A DNA stretch of 64,000 nt from Selenihalanaerobacter shriftii (GTDB lineage: Bacteria; Bacillota; Halanaerobiia; Halobacteroidales; Acetohalobiaceae), in the NCBI RefSeq assembly GCF_900167185.1, contig NZ_FUWM01000006.1:1-64000 (forward strand). The letters run 5' to 3'. Below the pieces are notes generated by a model. It saw only the letters and a program-made list of their open reading frames with translations. It was not told where the DNA came from and did no database searches. A program made the position numbers and the translations under genes. Shown here one piece after another: positions 53,581 to 61,398 of this stretch (position 1 is its first letter; each line of letters starts with the position of its first letter).

Positions 53581-53746
53581 AAATTACAGCTCCCTATAAC
53601 AAAATTATTGAATTTCAAAATATAAGCTCCCTCAACAAATTATTGACTTTTCAGTTAATATTTTAACATATCATTCTTACTAATTGCTAACAAAAGACTA
53701 TCAATATAGTTACAATAATCCACATGAATTCATAAATGCCTTTAGA

Positions 53747-53789
53747 AGAATGATATATATATCCATTATCTATATATATGTATCATTCT
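53747..53789. promoter_or_regulatory. Long AT-rich inverted repeat upstream of the large regulator gene
   Basis: AGAATGAT-ATATATAT and ATATATAT(G)TATCATTCT form an imperfect hairpin or dyad. It is between the regulator gene start and the selenoprotein terminator and could be an operator; nothing more can be said. Confidence 0.35.
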
Positions 53790-53873
53790 GTAATTTTTCT
53801 GTTAATCCTTTTATTTTTCGACATTTATTATAACCTTAGTGCTCTTTAGCAATGATTCTTTATTATGAATAAT

Positions 53874-53916
53874 AAAGAAAGCCTGTTCTCGTTAACGAGA
53901 ACAGGCTTTCTTTAGT
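53874..53916 (-). terminator. Terminator of the HesB-like selenoprotein gene
   Basis: Perfect 40-bp palindrome, arms AAAGAAAGCCTGTTCTCGTT (53874-53893) and its complement (53894-53913), about 30 bp after the stop. Confidence 0.9.
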
Positions 53917-53944
53917 TAATATATAGTTTATTTAAATATTTTAA

Positions 53945-54247
53945 TTAACAACTGCCTTGTGGCTGATTGCCGCCAGTGATAGCAAATCCACTACCAAAGA
54001 ATGACTTTTTATAATCAATTTGTGCTCCGTTCAATTGATCAACAATTTTTGAGCTTAAAATAAATTTAAGCCCTTTAGCTTCGACTAATTCATCATCATC
54101 ATTTTTTGACTCTACAAGAGTCAATCCATAGTCTGGGCCACCTCAGCCAATTGACTGTAGAAAAATTCTAATTAAAGCTTTTGGTTTATTCTCATCCTCT
54201 AACAGTTCTTGAAACTTTTCAACTGCCTTATCAGTAACTGTAAGCAT
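53945..54247 (-). CDS. HesB/IscA-like selenoprotein (in-frame UGA = selenocysteine 35)
   Basis: Fe-S assembly-type protein of 100 residues. From ATG 54247 (AAGGAG nine bases upstream) the frame reads MLTVTDKAVEKFQELLED...IRIFLQSIG, then TGA (54145-54143), then GGPDYGLTLVESKND...FGSGFAITGGNQPQGSC and TAA. The UGA is where IscA proteins have the first cluster Cys (GCGGPxYGL), and HesB-like selenoproteins with this arrangement are known. A hairpin TTGACTC-TTGTA-GAGTCAA starts 18 nt after the UGA, as a bacterial SECIS should. Without selenium insertion the gene would read as two fragments. sel genes are not in the window. Confidence 0.85.
54106..54145 (-). promoter_or_regulatory. Bacterial SECIS-like element of the selenoprotein gene
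   Basis: UGA at 54145-54143, 18-nt spacer, then a 7-bp stem TTGACTC/GAGTCAA with loop TTGTA containing a G. Position and loop fit SelB recognition; the stem is within the coding sequence. Confidence 0.7.
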
Positions 54248-54276
54248 CCATAATCACTCCTTAATTTTTTATCCTA

Positions 54277-54332
54277 TTGCCCCCCTAACATAGGGGCAAC
54301 TAAATTATATAATAATTTATTATAATTGTCAA
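54277..54332 (-). promoter_or_regulatory. Consensus promoter and 5' hairpin of the selenoprotein gene
   Basis: Minus strand TTGACA (54332-54327), 17-bp spacer, TATAAT (54309-54304): an exact sigma-A consensus. The transcript should begin almost at a GC-rich hairpin TTGCCCC ... GGGGGGCAA (54299-54277), which may stabilise the mRNA 5' end. Confidence 0.8.
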
Positions 54333-54373
54333 GTATTGCTAGTCCAAACTATGTACTAATATGCATATTTTTT

Positions 54374-54444
54374 TAAATATAAAAAAATGGCACGGGTGGC
54401 AGGACTTGAACCCGCAGCACCTGGATTTGGAGTCCAGTGCTCTG
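54374..54444 (-). repeat. 71-bp perfect direct repeat: truncated 3' part of tRNA-Trp
   Basis: Identical to 56903-56973, it covers the 3' flank, CCA end, T-arm, anticodon arm (CCA) and part of the D-arm of tRNA-Trp, then diverges into sequence (54445 on) with only scattered similarity to the missing 5' half. It cannot fold as a tRNA. Both copies have the same orientation and bracket a 2.5-kb segment, as left by site-specific integration at the tRNA or by a decayed duplication. Confidence 0.9.
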
Positions 54445-54742
54445 TCATTTTGGATAAACTTCGGTTTCAGAATTGATTTGAATTACCTAGTATAATTTTA
54501 TTATAGCGAAAATCTTTCTGATATTGTATTATCCTAGTAATCATCCATAATTTCTTCAAAGGAGAATATTATTTTTTGTCGAATAAACATAATAATGGCA
54601 TTTTACTTTGTAATATTTTTAGTTTAGTTACTATAAATATTTGCAATGATAAAGCTAATTTTCATGAAATTTACTTATACTTATGACAGCAAAAACCTAT
54701 AATATGTTAGTGCTAGAGAGAATACTAAGAGGAGGAAAATTT
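54445..54742. other. Intergenic region between tRNA fragment and MCP-hemerythrin gene
   Basis: AT-rich, no gene. The first 20 bases may be a mutated 5' half of tRNA-Trp. The promoter of the receptor gene should be here but is not obvious; the AGGAGG ribosome site is at 54730-54735. Confidence 0.4.
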
Positions 54743-56302
54743 ATGAATTCTAAAGTACGAAAGAAAAATATTGGTTTACATTTGAAATTTGGAATTGGAG
54801 TAATTTTAATTCTTTTATTGAGTATTATAGTAGGAAACTTTTTTACGGGAGTAACAGAAATTTTTATTACTATTTTACTTGGCTTAATTTTATTTGAATT
54901 TTTATTAAATAAATTAGTGACAAATAGACTAAATGAAGCAATCAAGTGGTTACAAGAAATTAAAACAGGAGATATTGAATCTAATTTGAAAGTAACAAGT
55001 GGTGATGAAATAGGTTTATTAAAAGATGAATTAATAGATTCCTTTGGCGGATCAGGGAGCAACCAGGGAGAAATTATTAAAAAAATCAAAAGTGAAATTG
55101 GTAATCTATCTATCTATAGTCATGAGTTATCAGCTTCTTCTCGAGAAGGTAATTCAGAGGTAGAAGATACAAATGATCTTATAGAAGATATGATTTCTAG
55201 TATTCAAGATATATCAGCTAGTGCTGAAGAAGTAACAAGTTTTGCTGAAGAAGCAACTTCTCATACTCATTTAGGAAAGAATAATATTCAAGAAACAATT
55301 AACAGTATACAGGATATTAATCATGCAGTTGATGAAACTATAGAAGTTATGCAAGAGTTAAATGATTATTCTCAGGAAATAGGAGAGATTATAGAATTAA
55401 TTACTAATATAGCAGACCAAACTAATCTATTGGCTTTAAATGCTGCCATTGAAGCTGCTCGTGCAGGAGAACATGGTCAGGGCTTTGCGGTAGTAGCGGA
55501 AGAAATTAGAGAATTAGCCGAAGAAACTGCTGATGCTACTAGTAATATTGTAGAAATAGTTGAAGCAACTCAAACTAAATCAAGTGAAGGATTAAATTCT
55601 ATTAAAGAAGTAAATGTACAAGCTAAGGAAGGAAAAAAGGTAGCAAAAGAAACTAACCAAGTCTTTACTGAAATCGAGACAGTTAGTCAGCAGACAGCAG
55701 AAATGATTGAACAAACGGCTGTTTCTGCTCAAAATTTAGCTGAAAATAGTGATATGTTAATGAAAAAATCGGAGAACATTTCAGAAATTTTTGATGTGGT
55801 AATGAGTTCTTCTAATGACCTTGCAGAGATAAGTAAGGATGTAAATGATTCAATGAATAATTCTAACATAGATGTAGAAAAAAGCACAGAAGAGGAAATG
55901 GAGATTATTAAATGGGATGATAGTTATTCTGTTGGAGTAGAAAAGATTGATGAGCAACATAAGGAACTTTTTAAAAGAATTAATGATTTAATTATTGCTA
56001 GCAGTTCAAATAAGGGAAAAAGCGAGTTTAAAAAGACTTTAGAATTTTTAGCTGATTATACTGTAAAACACTTTAATGATGAAGAAGAACTTCAACAAAA
56101 GTATGATTATCCTGATTGTGATATCCATAAAGATATTCATGATAATTTTGTAAATGAAGTATTGGAGTTTCAAAAAGAGATTGAAGAAAAAGAAGTAGGT
56201 GCAGTAACCTTAATGAAATTTAATAGAAAAGCGGCAGATTGGTTAGTTAATCATGTTAAGGGAATAGACCAGGAAGTAGGAAAACATATAAATAAAAAAT
56301 AA
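54743..56302 (+). CDS. Methyl-accepting chemotaxis protein with C-terminal hemerythrin domain
   Basis: Receptor of 519 residues. Two close N-terminal helices (about 12-50) without a periplasmic domain, a HAMP-like linker, and a signalling hairpin with tip [21 protein letters not shown] (the usual form). From about residue 390 a bacteriohemerythrin domain follows ([20 protein letters not shown] ... [20 protein letters not shown] ... LVNHVKGID) with the His/Glu/Asp ligands of a di-iron O2 site. It should sense oxygen or redox inside the cell. The start is ATG 54743 behind AGGAGG; an ATG 60 bp earlier lacks a site. It lies between the two tRNA-Trp repeats. Confidence 0.93.
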   Translation: MNSKVRKKNIGLHLKFGIGVILILLLSIIVGNFFTGVTEIFITILLGLILFEFLLNKLVTNRLNEAIKWLQEIKTGDIESNLKVTSGDEIGLLKDELIDSFGGSGSNQGEIIKKIKSEIGNLSIYSHELSASSREGNSEVEDTNDLIEDMISSIQDISASAEEVTSFAEEATSHTHLGKNNIQETINSIQDINHAVDETIEVMQELNDYSQEIGEIIELITNIADQTNLLALNAAIEAARAGEHGQGFAVVAEEIRELAEETADATSNIVEIVEATQTKSSEGLNSIKEVNVQAKEGKKVAKETNQVFTEIETVSQQTAEMIEQTAVSAQNLAENSDMLMKKSENISEIFDVVMSSSNDLAEISKDVNDSMNNSNIDVEKSTEEEMEIIKWDDSYSVGVEKIDEQHKELFKRINDLIIASSSNKGKSEFKKTLEFLADYTVKHFNDEEELQQKYDYPDCDIHKDIHDNFVNEVLEFQKEIEEKEVGAVTLMKFNRKAADWLVNHVKGIDQEVGKHINKK

Positions 56303-56315
56303 AATTTTAATTAGT

Positions 56316-56345
56316 AAACCTCCTGGATATCCAGGAGGTTTATTC
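56316..56345. terminator. Bidirectional terminator between MCP-hemerythrin and MTH865-like genes
   Basis: Perfect stem AAACCTCCTGG / CCAGGAGGTTT around ATAT, between convergent genes. Confidence 0.88.
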
Positions 56346-56354
56346 TTTCATAAT

Positions 56355-56642
56355 TTAAATTTCTAAGCGTTCTAAAATAACATTAGCAATTTCTTCAGGA
56401 TTTTTAAATGGAAAGTCATCATTTTCTAATAACTTTTCAGCCTCACCAACTGTAAATTCGAAACTACTAATTTTATAGACAGTATCTCTTCCTTCTGGAA
56501 ATAAATTAAATAAAACTTCTAAATCTTCAACTGGAAATTCAGCTTCTTTTACAACATTAATAATCTCTTTTTTAATTTTAGTTCTTATTTGTCCTTTAAT
56601 CTTCTTTTTCACCTGGTCTTTAAGCTTTTTTTCTAATGACAT
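56355..56642 (-). CDS. MTH865-like family protein
   Basis: Small protein of 95 residues. A lysine-rich N-terminal extension (about 1-30) precedes a domain EAEFPVEDLEVLFNLFPEGRDT ... FTVGEAEKLLENDDFPFKNPEEIANVIL, which fits the MTH865-like helical domain (aEFPi..peeL...P.G...geA..ll...DFPF). Function of the family is unknown; it is mostly seen in archaea and some anaerobic bacteria. It lies in the segment between the tRNA-Trp repeats and may have arrived with it. The ribosome site is AAGGAGG. Confidence 0.7.
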   Translation of the reverse strand: MSLEKKLKDQVKKKIKGQIRTKIKKEIINVVKEAEFPVEDLEVLFNLFPEGRDTVYKISSFEFTVGEAEKLLENDDFPFKNPEEIANVILERLEI

Positions 56643-56763
56643 ATACAGCCTCCTTCTAATTCATATACTATTCATTCTTTTTAAAATTGTTCTTCCTAAC
56701 AGGGTTTTGCTTGTCTATGAATAAAGAAGGATAAACAATGAATTGAAGTTTTATCTAAAATAA

Positions 56764-56812
56764 AAAAACTGAGCACTGGATCATCATCAAAATACAATGA
56801 AATCCAATGCTC
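56764..56812 (-). terminator. Terminator downstream of tRNA-Trp
   Basis: Minus strand GAGCATTGGAT ... ATCCAGTGCTC followed by AGTTTTTTTA. The stem sequence GAGCACTGGAT resembles the tRNA-Trp anticodon-arm region, which may be chance or a further fragment. Confidence 0.75.
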
Positions 56813-56902
56813 ATAAATTAATTATTTTAAACATATTATTAACATAACAATATCGTCGCTTAAGCCTATCATAATAGGTACAAGCAAGGTAAAATAGCAA
56901 AA

Positions 56903-56973
56903 TAAATATAAAAAAATGGCACGGGTGGCAGGACTTGAACCCGCAGCACCTGGATTTGGAGTCCAGTGCTCTG
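56903..56973 (-). repeat. 71-bp direct repeat, intact-tRNA copy
   Basis: Identical to 54374-54444; contains the 3' flank and about 57 nt of tRNA-Trp. Confidence 0.95.
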
Positions 56974-56992
56974 CCAATTGAGCTACACCCGT
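56917..56992 (-). tRNA. tRNA-Trp (anticodon CCA)
   Basis: 76 nt with acceptor ACGGGTG/CACCCGT, discriminator G, encoded CCA, D-arm TAGCTCAATTGGCAGAGC, anticodon stem CTGGA/TCCAG with loop CTCCAAA, and T-arm TTCAAGT. Intact, and the full-length member of the 71-bp repeat pair. Confidence 0.97.
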
Positions 56993-57092
56993 ACGCAAAT
57001 ATTTATCATTTATTTAACAACATTAATATATTATCATAATACTAATTAAATTGCAAGGTAATTCTCATACAATTTAAAGTTTATTATTAATT

Positions 57093-57449
57093 TGGTGGAG
57101 GTGGGCGGATTCGAACCGCCGTCCTTAAAAGTCTCCACTCAGGGTTCTACGAGCGTAGCTTATGCTTTAGAATCGTAACCTTAGCTCCCATAAGCAGGAT
57201 CTAAAGTTAGTAGCTTGTAATTTCCCCATCCCCCTACAAGCATCAGAAGATGAGTAGCCTGCTAGTTATGACACTTATAAGCATCCACAGACAAGATACT
57301 TATTAAGTGTAGCGGTGCTTTACGCAGCCGCTAAAGCGTAATTATTATCGTTTGCAGATAATTTTAAGTTTCCAGTATTTTACGAGTGAAAGGAGTCCTC
57401 GGCTCGCTTTCCTGGTGTCAACACTCAAGTCGATTCCCAAAACACCCCC
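57093..57449 (-). ncRNA. ssrA: Transfer-messenger RNA (tmRNA)
   Basis: About 357 nt, one-piece tmRNA. 5' end GGGGGTGTTTTGG pairs in the acceptor with CACCTCC; the T-arm GGCGGTTCGAATCCGCC and an encoded CCA end (57095-57093) are clear. The tag frame (57355-57320) reads ANDNNYALAAA then TAA, so after the alanine from the charged tmRNA the tag is (A)ANDNNYALAAA, one Ala longer at the end than the usual ALAA. It lies 30 bp downstream of its partner smpB. Confidence 0.96.
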
Positions 57450-57479
57450 ATAATTGGAAAGCAATTTTACATTCTATAC

Positions 57480-57950
57480 TTAATATCTATTCAGTTGTTT
57501 ATCTTTAAATGCTCTCTCAATATCTCTTTGAGCAGTACGTTTCTTAATATCTTCCCGCTTATCATGAATATTTTTCCCTTTACCTAGTGCTAACTTAACT
57601 TTAACTATATTTCTTTTAAAGTAAAGGTTAAGCGGAACTAAAGTATAACCTTTCTCCCGAGTCTTACCAATTAAACTTCTTATCTCTCGTTTATGCAATA
57701 AAAGCTTTCTAACTCTTTCAGGATCATGGTTATAACGATTACCCTGTTTATATGGAGCTATATGCATATTATACAAAAATAATTCTCCATCTTCAACTAT
57801 AGCAAAACTATCCTTTAGGTTAACCCTACCCTGGCGAATAGACTTAACCTCTGTCCCTTGCAAGACAATTCCTGCTTCATAGGTCTCTTCAATATGATAT
57901 TCGTGTTTTGCCTTTCGGTTTCGCACAATCACTTTACCATTTTTACTCAT
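57480..57950 (-). CDS. smpB: SsrA-binding protein SmpB
   Basis: tmRNA chaperone that brings ssrA to stalled ribosomes. The OB core ([56 protein letters not shown]) and the basic tail [26 protein letters not shown] that enters the decoding centre are complete. Length 156 is normal. It sits between rnr and ssrA, the common order for this trans-translation set. Confidence 0.97.
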   Translation of the reverse strand: MSKNGKVIVRNRKAKHEYHIEETYEAGIVLQGTEVKSIRQGRVNLKDSFAIVEDGELFLYNMHIAPYKQGNRYNHDPERVRKLLLHKREIRSLIGKTREKGYTLVPLNLYFKRNIVKVKLALGKGKNIHDKREDIKKRTAQRDIERAFKDKQLNRY

Positions 57951-58039
57951 AGTCTATTCACCTCTTAAATCAAGCTGCATATAACATTATAACACCTATA
58001 TTCTATCTGTCAAGGGGTAAAGCAAATAAAGGTTATCTT

Positions 58040-60163
58040 TTATTTGGAAGTTAAGACTAAATCTACTTGCCTATCTGCTAAATTCACTCTATCAACCGCT
58101 ACTTCTACCTGGTCTCCTAATCGATAAGTATTTCCAGTTCGTTCTCCAATATAGGCTTGCTTATCTTCATGATAAATATAATAATCATCAGTTAAATTAC
58201 TTACGTGAACTAATCCTTCTATTGAATTTGGCAACTCTACAAAGAAACCAAATGACATCATGCCACTAATAATTCCTTCATATACTTCACCTTCTTTATC
58301 TTGCATATACTCAACTTTCTTTAAATCCTTAGACTCCATCTCAGCATCAGAAGCTTTTCGCTCCCTAATAGATGAATGATCAGTGATTTCAGGCAATAGC
58401 TCTTCTAATTTCTCACTTCTACTTTGGTTTAACTTACCTTGATTAATTACTTCCTTTATAATTCTGTGAATCATTAAATCAGGATAACGTCTTATAGGTG
58501 AAGTAAAGTGAGAATAATATTCACTGGCTAAACCAAAGTGTCCAATATTTTGATCTGCATAATGAGCTTGTTTCATAGACCGAAGTAGAACCGTATTAAT
58601 CACTTTCTCTTCAGGTTCTCCTTTTACATTTTCTAAAACCATCTGTAATGCTTTAGGATGCGTTTCACTGTCTATTCCTTTTATATGATAACCAAAATTA
58701 TGGATAAATTCATTTAGTGCTTCTAAATCACTTTGATCCGGATAATCATGAACTCGATAAATAAATGGTACTTCTCGCCAGTACATATCTTCAGCCACTA
58801 CTTCATTGGTCTTAATCATAAATTCTTCTATTAATTTCTCGGCTATACTTCGTTCTACCTTAATAATATCTATCGGTTTACCATCATCATCTAAAACTAA
58901 TCTAGTCTCAGGGAAATCAAAATCAATACTACCTTGAATAAATCGGTTTTCTCTCAATTTTAAACATAATTCTTCCATTAATCTTAACTCATCAATAAAA
59001 TCATCATATTGTTGAATCAACTCTTCATCTTCATTAACTAATATTTCTTTTACTTTATTATAAGTCAAACGATGGTTCACATTAATTATACTTTCTAATA
59101 TCTCATAATCAGTTAACTCTCCAGTCTCTAGGTCATAATTCATTAAAACAGTCATTGCTAAACGATCCTCACCTGACCGTAGACTACATAGATTATTTGA
59201 TAGTTTCTCTGGCAACATAGGTATTACCCTATCTACTAAATAAATGCTTGTTGCTCTCCTTCTAGCTTCTTGATCTAAAATATCACTTTCTTTAACATAG
59301 TAAGCAACATCCGCAATATGCACCCCTAATTTTACATTTTTATCTCCTATCTTTTCGATAGAAACTGCATCATCATAATCTTTAGCATCATCTCCATCAA
59401 TAGTTACCATCTTTAAATCTCTTAAATCTCTTCTACGTTTTGCTTCCTGCTGAGGAATTTCTTCAGAGATAGCTGCTACATGCTCCTTTACTTCATTAGG
59501 AAACTCTTTAGGGAGGTCTAATTTGCGAATAATTGCTTCAATATCTACTCCTGGTTCTCCTCGATTACCTAAGATTTCAATAATTTTACCTTCAGGATTT
59601 CTTCTCTCTTCTGGCCATCTAGTAATCTCCACAACTACCTTCTGACCTTGACTAGCACCATTAGTCTCTTTTTTAGGTACAAAAATATCATAATGAATAT
59701 GTGAATCATCAGCTACTACAAATCCAAAGTTCTGACTTGCCTCAAAATCACCAACTATTGTCTTATTAGTTCTTTCTAATATTCTGATAATCTCCCCTGA
59801 TAATCTCTTTCCATTTTCTGTTCCTTTAATTCTAACTATTATTCGATCATTATTCATTGCACCATTTATGTCACCAGCACTTATATAAACATCCTCTTTT
59901 TCTATATCATCAGGAATTAAGAATCCAAATCCTTTACTATGTCTTTCTAGTCTCCCTACTACTAAATTCATTTTCTCTGGTATTCCATACCTACCTATTC
60001 TAGTCTGAACTATTTCACCATCTTGCTCCATTCGATCTAATATTTTTAAAAACATATCTTCTTCTTGCTGCGATATTTCAAATGCATTCAATAACTCTTC
60101 TGCAGTTAATGGCTTATATGCTTTATTATGCATAAAGTTTAAAATTTCATCTTTAGCGCCCAT
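58040..60163 (-). CDS. rnr: Ribonuclease R
   Basis: 3'-5' exoribonuclease, also used to degrade tmRNA-released messages. N-terminal winged helix and two cold-shock domains (about 1-220: VGRLERHSKGFGFLIPDD, VGDFEASQNFGFVVADD), the RNB domain with catalytic Asp cluster TIDGDDAKDYDDAV (about 255), HYASPIRRYPDL-type motif as HFTSPIRRYPDLMIH, and a C-terminal S1 domain (EGEVYEGIISGMMSFGFFVEL). 707 residues. Adjacent to smpB. Confidence 0.96.
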   Translation of the reverse strand: MGAKDEILNFMHNKAYKPLTAEELLNAFEISQQEEDMFLKILDRMEQDGEIVQTRIGRYGIPEKMNLVVGRLERHSKGFGFLIPDDIEKEDVYISAGDINGAMNNDRIIVRIKGTENGKRLSGEIIRILERTNKTIVGDFEASQNFGFVVADDSHIHYDIFVPKKETNGASQGQKVVVEITRWPEERRNPEGKIIEILGNRGEPGVDIEAIIRKLDLPKEFPNEVKEHVAAISEEIPQQEAKRRRDLRDLKMVTIDGDDAKDYDDAVSIEKIGDKNVKLGVHIADVAYYVKESDILDQEARRRATSIYLVDRVIPMLPEKLSNNLCSLRSGEDRLAMTVLMNYDLETGELTDYEILESIINVNHRLTYNKVKEILVNEDEELIQQYDDFIDELRLMEELCLKLRENRFIQGSIDFDFPETRLVLDDDGKPIDIIKVERSIAEKLIEEFMIKTNEVVAEDMYWREVPFIYRVHDYPDQSDLEALNEFIHNFGYHIKGIDSETHPKALQMVLENVKGEPEEKVINTVLLRSMKQAHYADQNIGHFGLASEYYSHFTSPIRRYPDLMIHRIIKEVINQGKLNQSRSEKLEELLPEITDHSSIRERKASDAEMESKDLKKVEYMQDKEGEVYEGIISGMMSFGFFVELPNSIEGLVHVSNLTDDYYIYHEDKQAYIGERTGNTYRLGDQVEVAVDRVNLADRQVDLVLTSK

Positions 60164-60204
60164 TCCTACCCCTCCTAATTATTAAATTCTTATTTATCAA
60201 ACAT

Positions 60205-60242
60205 GCTTTAGGCACCCCTTCTTTATAATTTTAGGGTGCCCA
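60205..60242. other. Hairpin between the HD-domain gene and rnr
   Basis: GGCACCC ... GGGTGCC stem with a 16-nt AT-rich loop (60211-60240). No U-tract follows on either strand, so it is probably a weak or non-canonical terminator or an mRNA structure in the rnr leader. Confidence 0.4.
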
Positions 60243-60283
60243 ATTTATATCTAAATTATACCACCTAGTTCTATTTCAAAAAA

Positions 60284-60835
60284 TTACAATCCTAATTCAT
60301 CACTTTTAGATTGCATTCCCACCAATACTAATTCAATAAAGTCATCTAAATCTAGATCTAATTCATTACAAGCTTTAATCTGCTCACGATTTGCACCTCT
60401 AGCAAAAGAAGTTTCATCAAATCTATTCATTACAAAGTCCACATCAACAACATCTAATTTCTTTTCTGGATGAATTAAAGTAGACGCCACAATAAGTCCT
60501 GTTAATGGATCAACTGCATAAAGAGCTTTATCCATTTCGCTTTTTCGTGGTAAATCATGAGCTTCATTGTGCACCTTTACAGCATAAACTATCTCATCGG
60601 ATAGTCCTAACTCTTCTAACATTTTAGCGCCTATTATACTATGTTTATTAGGCTCATCTTTTGTTTCCTCATAATCAATATCATGCAAAAGACCAGCCAA
60701 TCCCCACTTTTTCACATCTTTATCAAAATGTTTTGCTAATTCCTCCATACCTGCTTCTACAGCAATAGAATGTTTTATAAGATTTTTATTATTTAGATTT
60801 TCTTTTAATTTCTGTAATGCTTCATTCCTCTTCAT
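60284..60835 (-). CDS. HD (HDIG) domain metal-dependent phosphohydrolase
   Basis: Cytoplasmic hydrolase of 183 residues. HSIAVEAGMEELAKHF, GLLHDIDYEET and HSIIGAKMLEELG with VHNEAHDLP give the HD metal site. It is of the small HDIG type often called a HAD-like or nucleotide phosphohydrolase; substrate unknown, and it lacks the GYP motif, so c-di-GMP is not indicated. The start is ATG 60835 with GGAGGG upstream. Confidence 0.88.
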   Translation of the reverse strand: MKRNEALQKLKENLNNKNLIKHSIAVEAGMEELAKHFDKDVKKWGLAGLLHDIDYEETKDEPNKHSIIGAKMLEELGLSDEIVYAVKVHNEAHDLPRKSEMDKALYAVDPLTGLIVASTLIHPEKKLDVVDVDFVMNRFDETSFARGANREQIKACNELDLDLDDFIELVLVGMQSKSDELGL

Positions 60836-60854
60836 TGACACTCCCTCCTATATA

Positions 60855-60925
60855 TAGTGTCAGTGATCAGTGTCGATGTCAATGGTCAGTGTCGGTATCA
60901 GTGACAGTATTAGTATCTAGTCTTT
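60855..60925. repeat. Short irregular tandem repeat (TCAGTGTC-like units)
   Basis: The segment contains several imperfect copies of GTCAGTG / TCAGTGTCG / TATCAGTGAC separated by a few bases. It is a degenerate simple repeat between the thioesterase and HD genes. Not coding as far as can be seen. Confidence 0.6.
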
Positions 60926-60926
60926 G

Positions 60927-61325
60927 TTATTTGCCATCTATCCTCATAAAGACTGCCTCAGCTTCAGCAACCTTCTGCCCTTCTTGATTAATTATCTTAG
61001 CTGCTGTATTTATAGTCCGTTTCTTTTCTCTTTCTATCCAACCAGTAATAGTTAATTCTTGGCCAATCTCTACTGGTTTTCTAAATTTAGTTTCCATTTT
61101 AGCAGTTACAGCCTTAACACCTTGTAAATAAAGCATATTTGCCATTATTTCATCCAAAAGGGTAGAAACTAATCCACCATGCATAATGCCATCAAAACCT
61201 TGGTGTACTTCCTCAGGGGTGAATTTGCTTTCTATGATGTCATCATTTAATTCAAACTCTAATTTTAATCCAATAGGGTTTTTAGGTCCACATGCAAAAC
61301 ACATCTCTTCCCCCTGTCTTTCCAT
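60927..61325 (-). CDS. PaaI-type hotdog-fold thioesterase
   Basis: Acyl-CoA thioesterase family protein of 132 residues. CFACGPKNPIGLKLEF at the start, then GFDGIMHGGLVSTLLDEIMANML (the catalytic HGG-x-DE pattern) and TAKMETKFRKPV. Substrate is unknown. The ATG has AGGAGG upstream. No acyl-CoA pathway lies adjacent. Confidence 0.9.
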   Translation of the reverse strand: MERQGEEMCFACGPKNPIGLKLEFELNDDIIESKFTPEEVHQGFDGIMHGGLVSTLLDEIMANMLYLQGVKAVTAKMETKFRKPVEIGQELTITGWIEREKKRTINTAAKIINQEGQKVAEAEAVFMRIDGK

Positions 61326-61398
61326 AATAATTCCTCCTAGACTTACCTACTCTTCATAATTTAATTCTATGTTAAAATAAAATCTCCTTTTTCAAGGC

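Noticed and set aside
53945-54142. HesB-like gene as a pseudogene with a nonsense mutation
   Set aside because: The stop is exactly TGA at the cluster cysteine, a SECIS-like hairpin follows, the rest of the frame is intact and promoter and terminator are strong; selenocysteine is the better explanation.
54388-54465. Second functional tRNA-Trp gene
   Set aside because: The 5' half (acceptor 5' strand and D-arm) does not pair; only the 71-bp 3' part is preserved.
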